The notes beneath the pieces were generated by a model. That model was not told the DNA's origin, made no database searches, and saw only the letters and a program-made list of their open reading frames with translations. From Exilibacterium sp. (GTDB taxonomy: Bacteria; Pseudomonadota; Gammaproteobacteria; Pseudomonadales; Cellvibrionaceae), in NCBI GenBank assembly GCA_028280195.1, contig JANQMH010000139.1, forward strand, positions 1-41,674: 41,674 nt of DNA, written 5' to 3'. A program made the translations under genes and the position numbers. Below, in pieces: positions 27,676 through 37,757 of this stretch. Each line of letters opens with the position of its first letter. Position 1 is the stretch's first letter.

Positions 27676-28524
27676 CTACCCTTCACCCCGCTGATCCCCA
27701 TCGCTCTGGCGACTGAAAACCAGCAGTACATGGCGGCTGCGGTTGAGCTGGGCCTTGGGCCTGGCATTGACAGTGGCAAAAGGCTGGCTCGGGTCGTGGA
27801 TCACCGACTCCACCTCCGCTACCGGGTAGCCGACCGGAAAGCGCTGCCCGAGGCCGGAGCTGACCAGCAGATCGCCCTGGCGGATATCGAGGGTGTTGGG
27901 CACATGGCGCAGTTTCAGCTGATAGAGGTCGCCCACCCCCTCGGCAACGGCGCGCACGCCGTTGCGGTTGACCTGAACCGGCAGCGCATGGGTGCTGTCG
28001 GTAATCAGCAGCACCTCGCTGGAATAGCGACTTACCGCCACTACCTGCCCCATCAGGCCAAAGGCGTCCAGCAGCGGCTGACCCGGATAGACACCCTGCT
28101 CCGAGCCCTTGTTGATAATCACCTTGTGGGCCAGCGGGTCCGGCGAGATGCCGATCATCTCGGCGATCAATACCCGCTCCTGCACCATTTCAGCGGAGTT
28201 CATCAGTTGCCGCAGGCGCAGGTTTTCCGCTGTCAACGACGCCATCTGCTGTAATTTACGCTTGAGGATCAATACTTCGGCATTGAGAGCGGCATTTTGC
28301 TGCCGCAGCGACTCGCGACTCTGCAGGGAATCCCGCGTCCAGCCGCTCATGCGCGCCGGCAGGTCGGTAAACCAGTAAAACGGCGTGGCGATAACCCCGA
28401 CCCTGGCGCGCACGGGATCGAGCCAATCGGTGTAGATATTCATCACTATCAATAGCAGCGCGACCAGGCCCAGACCAAACACGCGAGAGGCCATGGACGG
28501 GCCTTTGGTGAACAGCGGTTTAAT
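27676..28524 (-). CDS. mreC: Rod shape-determining protein MreC, apparent ATT start
   Basis: MreC is a bitopic protein that activates PBP2 in the rod complex. The first ATG (28492-28494) would give 272 residues but leaves the family N-terminus M-K-P-[IL]-F-x-[KR]-G-P-S outside the gene. Ten codons upstream, in the same frame, an ATT at 28522-28524 is followed by codons for KPLFTKGPS. GGGAGGG stands 6 bases before the ATT, and an in-frame TAA lies just above it. I therefore start at the ATT, giving 282 residues. One membrane helix, a coiled coil (about 65-105) and the beta-domain with HKVIINKGSEQGV and VLLITDSTHALPVQV follow. The gene begins 52 bases after mreB. Confidence 0.88.
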   Translation of the reverse strand: MKPLFTKGPSMASRVFGLGLVALLLIVMNIYTDWLDPVRARVGVIATPFYWFTDLPARMSGWTRDSLQSRESLRQQNAALNAEVLILKRKLQQMASLTAENLRLRQLMNSAEMVQERVLIAEMIGISPDPLAHKVIINKGSEQGVYPGQPLLDAFGLMGQVVAVSRYSSEVLLITDSTHALPVQVNRNGVRAVAEGVGDLYQLKLRHVPNTLDIRQGDLLVSSGLGQRFPVGYPVAEVESVIHDPSQPFATVNARPKAQLNRSRHVLLVFSRQSDGDQRGEG

Positions 28525-28530
28525 ATCGGG

Positions 28531-28537
28531 CCCTCCC
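28531..28537 (-). promoter_or_regulatory. Shine-Dalgarno site that sets the mreC ATT start
   Basis: On the minus strand GGGAGGG is the strongest ribosome-binding site in the mreB-mreC gap. It is 6 bases from the ATT at 28524 but 36 from the first ATG, and so supports initiation at the ATT. Confidence 0.7.
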
Positions 28538-28576
28538 GGTTAACGGTGTGAACAATGTCCGCCCGGCAACCTTCAG

Positions 28577-29620
<1,044 letters not shown>

Positions 29621-29695
29621 CTATGTGAACCTTTTTATAAATCCTGCGTGTCGGTTACCGGCAGTATCGATGCCTGCCATAAGACCAGTACCATT

Positions 29696-29737
29696 ATCAC
29701 AGCACTGGTATCACAGCACTGGTATCACAGGGCTGGT
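29696..29737. repeat. Three tandem 14-bp repeats in the mreB-gatC gap
   Basis: ATCACAGCACTGGT occurs at 29696-29709 and 29710-29723 without a mismatch, and at 29724-29737 with two changes. It lies about 80 bases upstream of mreB, where a regulator of mreB could bind. Nothing else near it is coding. Confidence 0.85.
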
Positions 29738-29922
29738 GGTACCTACCTTAAGTCTTAAAAGCACCCGGGTCTTACCAGCACCCGCCTGCCTTCATCATCG
29801 GGTCCTCATACGAGACAAGCGGCAGCCCGACCCCCACAGATTAGCAGATAACCTCGAGTAACCTATCATTTTGTGCTGCCGTCGCTTGAATTGCGCTGCA
29901 ATCATCTGTAACAGCGCCCGGC

Positions 29923-29962
29923 TTCAGCAGTTTGGGGGGCCTCGGCCCCCCAAACTGCTGAA
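29923..29962. promoter_or_regulatory. Perfect 19-bp hairpin upstream of gatC
   Basis: Arms 29923-29941 and 29944-29962 are perfectly complementary with only two bases between them; the stem includes a run of six G against six C. No T run follows on either strand, so it is not a standard terminator. A weak promoter-like pair (TTGAAT 29886-29891, TAACAG 29909-29914, 17 bases apart) lies just upstream, which would place the hairpin at the very 5' end of the gatCAB mRNA. Confidence 0.8.
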
Positions 29963-30024
29963 CTCTATCAACGGCGGGGATTTAGAGCAAGGCGCAAATA
30001 TGATAACTTTAGCGCCCCGGCAGG

Positions 30025-30046
30025 GCCCAGTCCCCGGGGACTGGGC
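30025..30046. promoter_or_regulatory. Perfect 22-bp GC palindrome in the gatC leader
   Basis: Positions 30025-30035 and 30036-30046 form a perfect palindrome centred on CCCCGGGG. It lies 25 bases before the GTG start of gatC and 16 bases before its Shine-Dalgarno site (GGAGA, 30062-30066). It could be an operator or an mRNA stem that affects ribosome access. Confidence 0.75.
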
Positions 30047-30071
30047 TTCACCCACCCATGCGGAGACCGAT

Positions 30072-30353
30072 GTGGATCGTACAGACATTGAAAAGCTGGC
30101 TGAGCTGGCGCGCATCGAAATCACCGGCGCGACCATCGATCAGGTGGCCGACAGTATCAGTGATGTTTTGCAGCTCGTCGAGCAGTTGAAATCGGTCGAC
30201 ACCGAGGGTGTCGAGCCGCTGGCACACCCGCTGGATGCGGTGCAGCGCCTGCGCGCCGACAGCGTTACCGAAACCGACCAGCGCGAGGCGTTTCAGGCAC
30301 TGGCACCCGCCGCCGAGGCGGGCCTGTTTCTGGTGCCCAAGGTGATCGAGTAA
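30072..30353 (+). CDS. gatC: Asp/Glu-tRNA amidotransferase subunit GatC
   Basis: GatC is the small subunit that holds GatA and GatB together. Together they convert misacylated Glu-tRNA(Gln) or Asp-tRNA(Asn) to the correct amide form. The GTG at 30072 with GGAGA 5 bases upstream gives 93 residues and the family N-terminus VDRTDIEKLAELARIEI. Upstream in-frame ATG codons (30000, 29871) would add a proline-rich leader translated through two palindromes and are unlikely. The conserved region EGVEPLAHPLDAVQRLRAD and the C-terminal FLVPKVIE are present. gatA follows after 51 bases. Confidence 0.95.
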   Translation: MDRTDIEKLAELARIEITGATIDQVADSISDVLQLVEQLKSVDTEGVEPLAHPLDAVQRLRADSVTETDQREAFQALAPAAEAGLFLVPKVIE

Positions 30354-30404
30354 GGTAAGAGGCGATTCAGCAGAGAGTCAGGCCCCAGTTAAGGACACTC
30401 CCCG

Positions 30405-31859
30405 ATGCACGAACAGACCATTGCCGAATTGAAACGCGGCCTGAGCAGCGGTGCTTTCTCCAGCGAAGAACTCACCCGCCACTACCTCGAGCGTATTGAG
30501 CGCCTGGATGACACCTATAAAAGTTATATTACCGTCACCAAGGAGGCGGCACTGGCCCAGGCCAGGGCCGCGGACGCGGCGCGCGCCGGCGGCGATGCGG
30601 CGCCGCTGTGCGGCATTCCGATCGCCCATAAAGACATTTTCTGCACCCGCGGCGTGCGCACCAGTTGCGGTTCGAAAATGCTCGACAACTTCGTGCCGCC
30701 CTACAGCGCCACGGCGGTTGAAAAGCTGGAACAGGCCGGTTGCGTGATGCTCGGCAAAACCAATATGGACGAGTTCGCCATGGGCTCCTCCAACGAAAAC
30801 AGCTACTACGGCGAAGTCAAAAATCCGTGGCACATCGACAGTGTGCCGGGTGGCTCTTCGGGCGGTTCGGCGGCCTGTGTGGCGGCACAGCTGGCGGCGG
30901 CGGCAACCGGCACCGATACCGGCGGCTCGATTCGCCAGCCGGCATCGCATTGCGGTATTACCGGTATCAAGCCCACCTACGGGCGGGTGTCGCGCTGGGG
31001 CATGGTCGCCTTCGCTTCCAGTCTCGACCAGGGCGGAGTGCTGGCCAGGAACGCCGAGGACGCCGCCTTGGTGCTGCAGCAAATGGCCGGATTCGATAAC
31101 AGAGACTCCACCAGTATCGACCGGCCGGTAGAAGATTATTGCCAAAATCTGCATGCCGGTATTGAAGGTACCGTTGTCGGTGTGCCGGGCGAGTACTTCG
31201 GCGAGGGACTGGATAGCGCGGTCGGGGCAGCCGTCGAAGCGGCCATCGAACAATTCGAAGCACTCGGTGCGCGTATCAAAGCCATCCATCTGCCCCATAC
31301 CCGCCTGGCGGTGCCGGCTTATTACATCATCGCGCCGGCAGAGTGCTCCGCCAACCTGTCGCGCTTCGACGGCGTGCGCTACGGTTATCGCTGCAGCGAT
31401 CCGCAGGACCTCGACGATCTCTATAAACGCTCGCGCGGCGAGGGTTTTGGCGAGGAAGTGAAACGCCGTATTCTGGTCGGCACCTATGCGCTTTCGGCCG
31501 GTTACTACGACGCCTACTACAGCCAGGCGCAAAAGGTGCGGCGCCTGATCAAGCAGGATTTCGTCGACGCCTTCAGCGATGTGGATGTTATCGCCGGCCC
31601 CGTTGCACCCTCTCCGGCCTTCCGCTTCGGCGCCAAAAGCCGCGACCCGGTAGCCATGTACCTGGAGGACATCTACACCGTTCCCGTGAGCCTGGCGGGG
31701 CTGCCCGGTCTTTCACTGCCGTGCGGGCTGGCGGCGGGCAAACCGGTTGGCCTGCAGTTAATCGGCAATTATTTCGATGAGGCCCGTCTGCTGAATATGG
31801 CACACCGCTTTCAACAGGCCACAGACCACCACCGGCAGCGCGCAGCGGGTATCGACTAA
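30405..31859 (+). CDS. gatA: Glutamyl-tRNA(Gln) amidotransferase subunit GatA
   Basis: GatA is the amidase-signature subunit that releases ammonia from glutamine for tRNA amidation. The 484-residue protein shows the Ser-cisSer-Lys triad: Lys76 in PIAHKDIF, Ser151 in GGSSGGSAA and Ser175 in [11 protein letters not shown]. The C-terminal [17 protein letters not shown] segment is typical. The start has AAGGA upstream. gatB begins 10 bases after the stop, and all three subunits are in one operon. Confidence 0.98.
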   Translation: MHEQTIAELKRGLSSGAFSSEELTRHYLERIERLDDTYKSYITVTKEAALAQARAADAARAGGDAAPLCGIPIAHKDIFCTRGVRTSCGSKMLDNFVPPYSATAVEKLEQAGCVMLGKTNMDEFAMGSSNENSYYGEVKNPWHIDSVPGGSSGGSAACVAAQLAAAATGTDTGGSIRQPASHCGITGIKPTYGRVSRWGMVAFASSLDQGGVLARNAEDAALVLQQMAGFDNRDSTSIDRPVEDYCQNLHAGIEGTVVGVPGEYFGEGLDSAVGAAVEAAIEQFEALGARIKAIHLPHTRLAVPAYYIIAPAECSANLSRFDGVRYGYRCSDPQDLDDLYKRSRGEGFGEEVKRRILVGTYALSAGYYDAYYSQAQKVRRLIKQDFVDAFSDVDVIAGPVAPSPAFRFGAKSRDPVAMYLEDIYTVPVSLAGLPGLSLPCGLAAGKPVGLQLIGNYFDEARLLNMAHRFQQATDHHRQRAAGID

Positions 31860-31869
31860 TAGAGGCACT

Positions 31870-33324
31870 ATGATGGAATGGGAAACGGTTATCGGTCTGG
31901 AGATCCATATCCAGTTATCGACCCGGTCAAAAATGTTTTCCGGCGCCAGTATCGCCTTTGGGGCGCCACCCAACACCCAGGCCAGCGCCGTCGACCTGGC
32001 CATGCCCGGCACCCTGCCGGTGGCCAACGAGCGGGCCTTTCACCACGCGGTGATGTTCGGCCTGGCGGTAGAGGCCGAAATCGCCAGCACTTCGGTATTC
32101 GAGCGCAAAAACTATTTTTATCCGGATCTGCCGAAGGGCTACCAGACAACACAATTGCAACAGCCGATTGTCGGCCGCGGCCATATCGATATTCAACTGG
32201 CCGACGGCAGCACCAGGCGCGTGCGCATCCACCACGCCCACCTGGAAGAGGACGCCGGCAAGTCGCTGCACGAAGACTTTCACGGTATGTCCGGTATCGA
32301 CCTCAACCGCGCCGGCACACCGTTGATAGAAGTGGTGACGGAGCCCGATATGCGCAGCGCCGGGGAGGCGGTGGCCTGCGCCCGCAAGCTGCACGCCATC
32401 GCCACCTCGCTCGGCATCTGCGACGGCGATATGTCACAGGGCTCGATGCGCTTCGATGTCAATGTCTCGGTGCGCAGGCAGGGCCAGCGCCAACTCGGCA
32501 CGCGCACGGAAACCAAAAACCTCAACTCGTTTCGCTTTATCGAGGAGGCCATCGCCCTCGAGGTGGAGCGGCAGATAGAGCTGCTCGAAGACGGCGGCGA
32601 AGTGGTTCAGGAAACCCGGCTCTACAACGGTGAGACCAAGACGGCCCGCCCCATGCGCTCCAAGGAGGAGGCCAACGACTACCGCTACTTTCCCTGCCCC
32701 GACCTGCTGCCGGTAGTACTGGATCAGGACTATATCGACGCCATTGCCAGAGAGCTGCCGGAACTGCCCGACGCGCGCCGGCGCCGCTTTGCGGAACAGT
32801 ACCAGCTGTCGGACTATGATGCCGGTATACTCAGTGGCGACGCGGCCACGGCTGCGTTTTTCGAACAGGTGGCGGCCACCTGCAAAGACCCCAAACAGGC
32901 CGCCAACTGGGTAATGGGCGAACTCACCGCCAGGCTCAACACCGCCGAACTGGCCATTGCCGACAGCCCCATCAGCGCGCCGCAACTGGCCGGCATGATC
33001 GCGCGCCTGCAGGACGGCAGCATTTCCAGCAAAATGGCCAAGCAGGTATTCGAGGCGATGTGGAACGGCGAGGGTGACGCCGACACGGTCATCGAAAAGC
33101 GCGGTTTGCGGCAGGTCTCCGACAGTGCGGAACTGGAAGCCATGGTCGACGACGTTATCGCCCGCAGCGCCAAGCAGGTCGACAACTATCGCAGCGCCGA
33201 CCCGGCCAAGCGCCCAAAGATGCTGGGCTACTTCGTCGGCCAGATCATGAAAGCCTCAAAAGGCCAGGCCAACCCCCAAGCAGTAAACAAAATCCTACAA
33301 AAAAAACTAACCCCTAGAGACTAG
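31870..33324 (+). CDS. gatB: Aspartyl/glutamyl-tRNA amidotransferase subunit GatB
   Basis: GatB binds the mischarged tRNA and, with ATP, activates the acyl group before amidation. The 484-residue protein has the N-terminal signature [20 protein letters not shown], the [10 protein letters not shown] motif, and [14 protein letters not shown] with [10 protein letters not shown] in the active site. The C-terminal YqeY-like tail domain includes [17 protein letters not shown] and [15 protein letters not shown]. The last three residues and the TAG stop are encoded by the CTAG-rich heptad repeat that overlaps its 3' end. It closes the gatCAB operon. Confidence 0.97.
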   Translation: MMEWETVIGLEIHIQLSTRSKMFSGASIAFGAPPNTQASAVDLAMPGTLPVANERAFHHAVMFGLAVEAEIASTSVFERKNYFYPDLPKGYQTTQLQQPIVGRGHIDIQLADGSTRRVRIHHAHLEEDAGKSLHEDFHGMSGIDLNRAGTPLIEVVTEPDMRSAGEAVACARKLHAIATSLGICDGDMSQGSMRFDVNVSVRRQGQRQLGTRTETKNLNSFRFIEEAIALEVERQIELLEDGGEVVQETRLYNGETKTARPMRSKEEANDYRYFPCPDLLPVVLDQDYIDAIARELPELPDARRRRFAEQYQLSDYDAGILSGDAATAAFFEQVAATCKDPKQAANWVMGELTARLNTAELAIADSPISAPQLAGMIARLQDGSISSKMAKQVFEAMWNGEGDADTVIEKRGLRQVSDSAELEAMVDDVIARSAKQVDNYRSADPAKRPKMLGYFVGQIMKASKGQANPQAVNKILQKKLTPRD

Positions 33325-33351
33325 TAACTAGCAACTAGTGACTAGTAACTG
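33314..33351. repeat. Heptad element, CTAGTGA family, copy 3, overlapping gatB
   Basis: Five or more CTAGTNA-type 7-bp units run from 33314 to 33351. The second CTAG supplies the gatB stop codon TAG (33322-33324). The element continues to 16 bases before the next gene. It is the third copy of the family in this window, after 9459-9493 and 13422-13452. Confidence 0.85.
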
Positions 33352-33366
33352 ACACAGGCCAAAGCG

Positions 33367-33663
33367 ATGACACTACGCAAAGACAAGCAAAAAGTACTCG
33401 GCGAAACCTTCGATGACGAGCGCATAAAGACATTTTTAGCGCTGCAGCCCAGCGACGGCCTGGACGCCGACTTCCATGTGCTGGAAAAGGCCTACCGGGG
33501 CATGAAGGCGGACAACTTTGCCACCTTTATCGGCTTCTTTGTCGAGGCCGGCCGCAATATCAACGCCACCAATATGCAGGGCAGGACGTTTCTGCAGACT
33601 ATCAGGCAGCACCGCCTGGCCGAGGACTATATCGATACGCTGATCGCCGCCGGGGCGCAGTAA
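33367..33663 (+). CDS. PA4642-like small conserved protein
   Basis: This is a 98-residue soluble protein that I recognise as similar to Pseudomonas PA4642, a conserved protein of unknown role. Shared features are the basic RKDKQKVLGE start, the FLALQPSDGLDADFHVLEKAYRGM segment, and the FIGFFVEAGRNINATNMQGRTFL segment. The last resembles a single ankyrin-like unit. It has no signal peptide and no membrane segment. It stands 42 bases after gatB and may share its transcript. No function is assigned. Confidence 0.75.
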   Translation: MTLRKDKQKVLGETFDDERIKTFLALQPSDGLDADFHVLEKAYRGMKADNFATFIGFFVEAGRNINATNMQGRTFLQTIRQHRLAEDYIDTLIAAGAQ

Positions 33664-33756
33664 CGCTGTGTCAATTTTTGCTAAGCGCGTGGCCCGGTGC
33701 GCCGCACAGGGTTACAATGCAGGCGATTGCATCACCCGGTAGACAATACGCCAGCC

Positions 33757-34494
33757 ATGTCACAAAACACTCTTGCAAACGGCGCGGGCTACCTGATACA
33801 GGGCGTCAGGCTGATTACCCACCCCAAACTGCGCGCGTTCATCCTGGTGCCGATCCTTATCAATCTGCTGATCTTCGTCGCCGTCACCGCGGTGCTGATT
33901 CAACAGTTTGACGGCGCTCTGGCATGGCTGATGGGGCTTCTGCCCAGCTGGCTGAGTTTCCTCGCCTGGATACTGTGGCTGCTGTTTGCCATCACCGTGC
34001 TGGTGGTCTACGGCTACAGTTTCAGTATTATCACCAACCTGATAGCCGCCCCCTTCTACGGCATTCTGGCGGAAAAGGTCGAACTGCTGCTTACCGGGCA
34101 CTGCGCCGAAAGCGAGACCCTGGCGCAGATGGTACCACGCACCCTGGGCCGCGAGCTGGCCAAGCTGTGGTACTTTATCGTGCGCGGTATCGGCATTGCG
34201 CTGCTGATGCTGGCGCTGTCCTTCATTCCCCTGGTCAATATACTGGTGCCGGTCATCGGTATTTTATGGGGCGCGTGGTCGATGGCGATCCAGTATGTGG
34301 ACTACGCCGCAGATAATAACCGCTGGCCGTTTGTCGCCATGCGCCGGCAGTTGCGCGGCAACCTGTTCAGTTGCTACGGCTTCGGCGGGCTGGTAATGCT
34401 CGGCACCATGGTGCCGCTGGTGAATATCTTCATTATGCCGGCGGCGGTGGCCGGCGGTACTGCTTATTACATTCGCGAACTCAGCGAGGGCTAG
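33757..34494 (+). CDS. cysZ: Sulfate transporter CysZ
   Basis: CysZ is an inner-membrane sulfate permease that supplies cysteine synthesis. From the ATG at 33757 it has 245 residues, near the E. coli length of 253; an upstream in-frame start at 33697 would add an unlikely leader. Features are the N-terminal GAGYLIQGVRLITHPKLRAF amphipathic stretch, four long hydrophobic segments, the SIITNLIAAPFYGILAEKVE loop, and the C-terminal GLVMLGTMVPLVNIFIMPAAVAG helix pair. Its stop is 6 bases from the stop of the convergent rhlB. Confidence 0.9.
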   Translation: MSQNTLANGAGYLIQGVRLITHPKLRAFILVPILINLLIFVAVTAVLIQQFDGALAWLMGLLPSWLSFLAWILWLLFAITVLVVYGYSFSIITNLIAAPFYGILAEKVELLLTGHCAESETLAQMVPRTLGRELAKLWYFIVRGIGIALLMLALSFIPLVNILVPVIGILWGAWSMAIQYVDYAADNNRWPFVAMRRQLRGNLFSCYGFGGLVMLGTMVPLVNIFIMPAAVAGGTAYYIRELSEG

Positions 34495-34500
34495 CCGGCA

Positions 34501-35964
34501 CTAGCGCCTGCCCCTGCCGCCACCGCGGCGCTGGCGGCCATCGCGGGGCCGGTCGCCGCGGGATTCCTCACTGCGCCGCCGCCGCGCCAGCGGTGGCGGT
34601 TCAACCAGCAGCTGCGCCGGCGGCTGCACGCATTTGAGTTTTCTGCCCAGCAATTCCTCGATCGGCATCAGCCGGAAGGCATCGTCCTCGCAGGCAAAGC
34701 TGATGGAGGTGCCGCTTTTGCCGGCGCGCCCGGTGCGGCCGATGCGATGTACATAGTCCTCCGGTTCCTCGGGCAGGGTGAAATTGACCACATGGCTGAT
34801 GCCATCGATGTGGATGCCCCGCCCGGCCACATCGGTGGCCACCAGCACCTTGAGCTGCCCGGACTTGAACGCATCGAGCGTTTTGACGCGCCGGTTCTGG
34901 GCGATTTCACCGGACAGCAGACCCGCGTTGAAGCCGTGCCGCTCGAGTTTCTCGTGCAGGCGCCGGCACTCGTCGCGGCGGTTGGCAAACACCAGCAGGC
35001 TCTCCACGTCTTCCTGCATCAGGATATTGTACAGCAGCGTATACTTTTCCTCGGTGGCGGCCAGGTACACATGCTGTTCCACCGTGTCAGTGGCCACGCT
35101 TTGCGGCTCGATTTCCACGGTAATCGGGTTTTCCGTCCACTGCTCGGCCAGGTTCAGCACATCCGCGGTAAAGGTGGCGGAGAACAGCTGTGTCTGGCGG
35201 TGGGACTTTTTCGGTGTCTGGCGGATAATGCGCCGCACCTGGGGGATAAACCCCATATCGAGCATGCGGTCGGCCTCGTCGATTACCAGCACCTCCAACT
35301 GATCCAGGTAGACATCCCGGTTGCTGCAAAAATCCAGCAGCCGCCCCGGCGTGGCTACCAGAATATCCACCAGGCTGTCCTGCAGGCGGCGCTGCTGCTT
35401 GCCGTAATCCATACCACCGACCAGGGCGTGGGTCTGCAGTGAGGTGTACTTGGTCAGCGCGCGCGAATCGTCGGCAATCTGCAGAGCCAGCTCGCGCGTG
35501 GGGGCAATGATCAGGGCCCGGGCCTCCCCGGCAAACCGCTCTTCAGAAAGGGGGTGCTTGAGCAGATCATCGATAATGCTGATCAGGAAGGCAGCGGTCT
35601 TGCCGGTGCCGGTCTGCGCTTTGCCGAGCAGGTCGTGGCCATTGAGGGAGTGCGGCAGCGACTGCGCCTGAATGGGTGAGCAGTATTCAAATCCCAGGTC
35701 GGCAATGGCATGCATCACCTCTACGGGCAGATCCAGGTCGTGAAAGCGGGTCTTACCGGGCTGTTCGGGCACTTGAAAAAGCCCGATATGCCAGCTGTCG
35801 GGCTCGCTGGCAGCGGATTTGCGCTGGCGTTGATGGCGACGTTTACCGCCCTGAGGGTGTTGGCTCTTGCCTTTGTTCTGCTGCGGCTGCGCCTTCGGCT
35901 TTTCGCTCGCCGCAGGCGGCTCCGCAGTTTTGCCGCGATTGAGGTTAAATAGTCTGCCAATCAA
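34501..35964 (-). CDS. rhlB: DEAD-box ATP-dependent RNA helicase, RhlB-like
   Basis: RhlB unwinds RNA and in gammaproteobacteria assists RNase E in the degradosome. The 487-residue protein has a Lys/Gln/Pro-rich N-terminal tail (to about residue 65). The two RecA domains carry [40 protein letters not shown] and [11 protein letters not shown] basic Arg/Gly-rich tail ([14 protein letters not shown]) closes it. The start is a TTG at 35964; no ATG fits. RhlB is the closest name by size and tails, but RhlE-type helicases share the motifs. It converges with cysZ. Confidence 0.88.
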   Translation of the reverse strand: MIGRLFNLNRGKTAEPPAASEKPKAQPQQNKGKSQHPQGGKRRHQRQRKSAASEPDSWHIGLFQVPEQPGKTRFHDLDLPVEVMHAIADLGFEYCSPIQAQSLPHSLNGHDLLGKAQTGTGKTAAFLISIIDDLLKHPLSEERFAGEARALIIAPTRELALQIADDSRALTKYTSLQTHALVGGMDYGKQQRRLQDSLVDILVATPGRLLDFCSNRDVYLDQLEVLVIDEADRMLDMGFIPQVRRIIRQTPKKSHRQTQLFSATFTADVLNLAEQWTENPITVEIEPQSVATDTVEQHVYLAATEEKYTLLYNILMQEDVESLLVFANRRDECRRLHEKLERHGFNAGLLSGEIAQNRRVKTLDAFKSGQLKVLVATDVAGRGIHIDGISHVVNFTLPEEPEDYVHRIGRTGRAGKSGTSISFACEDDAFRLMPIEELLGRKLKCVQPPAQLLVEPPPLARRRRSEESRGDRPRDGRQRRGGGRGRR

Positions 35965-36038
35965 CGTCTCTATACCCGGTTATATAAATCAAATCCTGCC
36001 GAGTATAACACGACGGCCGGCATACTTGCTGCCCGCTG

Positions 36039-36662
36039 TCAGCCGCTGCGGCCGGGGCCCGGGTTCAGCGATCTGCCGATCCAGTAATCGAGGCTGACAT
36101 AGCGGCCGCCACCGGAAAACAGCAGCATCAGGCACATAATGAAGTAAGTCGCGGCGAACTCGATACCGTTGTTAAGTACCACGAAATTGCCGCTGGAGGT
36201 CAGCCACTGATAGTTGCCGTGTTCGCGCAGAATATCCTTGGCGCGGTCGAGCTTGCCGGCGGATTCCTCCACCCGCTCATTGGCAAACGGCGCTCCCGGG
36301 TCGGCAATCGCCTGCCAGCCGTATTCCCAGTGTACGGTGGTGGCGGCCACCACCATGGTAAACATGAGCGGAATCGCCAGCCAGCGCACAGCGATGCCAA
36401 ACAACAGCGCGACTGCGCCCAGGATTTCCGTCCAGGTAGCGAGAAAGGCCAAAACCACCGGCATGGGCAGGCCCAGGCCCCATTCCGGATTGCCGAACCA
36501 CTCGGCGGTGCTGTCGAAGTTCTCCCACTTTTTGGTGCCCGCCATCCAGAATACCGGCACTAAAAACAGCCGCAGTGCCAGCGGCCCGAGCCCTTCGAAA
36601 TGACGCAGCCCGTCGAGGGCGGCGTTGTAGTATTGGGTTGAAGTTTTTACTAAGGAATCCAA
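36039..36662 (-). CDS. DoxX-family membrane protein
   Basis: This is an inner-membrane protein of 207 residues with four hydrophobic segments and the DoxX layout. The core includes LRLFLVPVFWMAGTKKW, then VVLAFLATWTEILGAVALLFG and WLAIPLMFTMVVAATTVHW. A soluble insert of about 50 residues (130-175) precedes the last helix, which is longer than in simple DoxX proteins. The start is TTG, supported by AAGGGGG 7 bases upstream. DoxX proteins are linked to redox and sulfur metabolism, but the role here is unknown. It follows no clear operon and is divergent from the AmmeMemoRadiSam genes. Confidence 0.85.
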   Translation of the reverse strand: MDSLVKTSTQYYNAALDGLRHFEGLGPLALRLFLVPVFWMAGTKKWENFDSTAEWFGNPEWGLGLPMPVVLAFLATWTEILGAVALLFGIAVRWLAIPLMFTMVVAATTVHWEYGWQAIADPGAPFANERVEESAGKLDRAKDILREHGNYQWLTSSGNFVVLNNGIEFAATYFIMCLMLLFSGGGRYVSLDYWIGRSLNPGPGRSG

Positions 36663-36769
36663 GGCGGTACCCCCTTGTTCTTATTTGCATTGCGATTGAA
36701 CGGTCACTCAGTTCGTATCAAAGTTGGTAATCGGACAATGACCGGGAAAAAATGGTTCCCTCGATAGCC

Positions 36770-36810
36770 AGTATAGCCGGCCGCCGCCGAGCCGGCGCTA
36801 TACTCTTTTT
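36770..36810 (+). terminator. Terminator-like hairpin in the doxX / amrB gap
   Basis: AGTATAG plus CCGGC pair with GCCGG plus CTATACT around a 9-base loop with a 2-base bulge, and CTCTTTTT follows on the plus strand. No plus-strand gene lies upstream of it for more than 2 kb, so it is an orphan terminator or a leader attenuator of the genes that follow. The rest of the 315-base gap (36663-36977) holds no gene; the stretch after 36810 is a leader for amrB. Confidence 0.5.
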
Positions 36811-36977
36811 AACGACTGCTATATGATTTACTTCTATGGGCATCGGCCCGAACGGGGTTTAAACTGTCCGAGTTTACCGCCTCACACCGCTGTCAAACCG
36901 CTGGATATTACCAGCAGAGGCCAGACCATCGTGAAAGGCCCGCTGCACCCGACCGCAATTCCCGCCAGGTGGCCGCC

Positions 36978-37757
36978 ATGACGGTCAGAGACGCCGCGGT
37001 GGCCGGCAGCTTCTATCCCGAGGATGCCCGGCAACTGCGAGCCCAGGTCGAAAGTCTGTTGCGCGAAGCCAGTGCCCCGGCACTGCGGCCCAAGGCGCTG
37101 GTCGCGCCGCACGCCGGCTATAGCTATTCCGGACCCGTTGCCGCCAGCGCCTATAAATGCCTGCAGGCCGAACGCGCCTCGATTCAGCGCGTGGTGCTGC
37201 TCGGCCCCAGTCACCGGGTGCCGTTGCGCGGTATCGCCACGCCCGCCTGCACGGGTTTTCAAACACCGCTGGGCGACATTGCCGTCGATGCCGCCGCCAT
37301 TGACGCCGTGGCCGACTTCGAACAGGTCCACAGCAATCCGCAGGCACATGCACAGGAGCACAGCCTGGAGGTGCAGCTGCCGTTTTTACAGGTGCTGCTG
37401 ACGCAGTTCGAACTGTTACCGCTGGTAGTGGGCCAGTGTCCGCCGGCCGCCGTTGCCGAGGTATTGGAGCGCCTCTGGGGCGGCGACGAGTGTCTGATCG
37501 TAGTCAGTTCGGACCTCAGCCACTACCACACCTACAGCGAGGCAAAACATCTGGACCGGCACACCACTGCGATGATCGAGGCACTGTCAGACCAGTTGCA
37601 GGGCGAGCAGGCCTGCGGCTGCATGCCACTCAACGGGCTGTTGCTGGCAGCGCGGCGACGGCGCCTGCAGCTGCGCACCCTGGACCTGCGCAACTCCGGC
37701 GATACCGCCGGGCCGCGCGATCGCGTTGTCGGCTACGGCGCCTATGCCCTTTATTGA
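36978..37757 (+). CDS. amrB: AmmeMemoRadiSam system protein B (Memo-like)
   Basis: This 259-residue protein is a Memo-family member, related to extradiol dioxygenases but of uncertain activity. The family signatures are VAGSFYPEDARQLRA, LVAPHAGYSYSGPVAASAY and VVLLGPSHRVPLRG. HSLEVQLPFLQ and VVSSDLSHYHTYSEA follow, with the histidines that would bind a metal. The ATG at 36978 is preferred over a GTG at 36969. It overlaps the next gene by 14 bases. Proteins A, B and a radical SAM enzyme usually form a trio; the radical SAM gene is not in the window. Confidence 0.93.
   Translation: MTVRDAAVAGSFYPEDARQLRAQVESLLREASAPALRPKALVAPHAGYSYSGPVAASAYKCLQAERASIQRVVLLGPSHRVPLRGIATPACTGFQTPLGDIAVDAAAIDAVADFEQVHSNPQAHAQEHSLEVQLPFLQVLLTQFELLPLVVGQCPPAAVAEVLERLWGGDECLIVVSSDLSHYHTYSEAKHLDRHTTAMIEALSDQLQGEQACGCMPLNGLLLAARRRRLQLRTLDLRNSGDTAGPRDRVVGYGAYALY

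Noticed and set aside
29871-30071. N-terminal extension of GatC from 29871 or 30000
   Set aside because: It would translate through two perfect palindromes and give a proline-rich leader absent from the family; the GTG at 30072 has a good ribosome-binding site.
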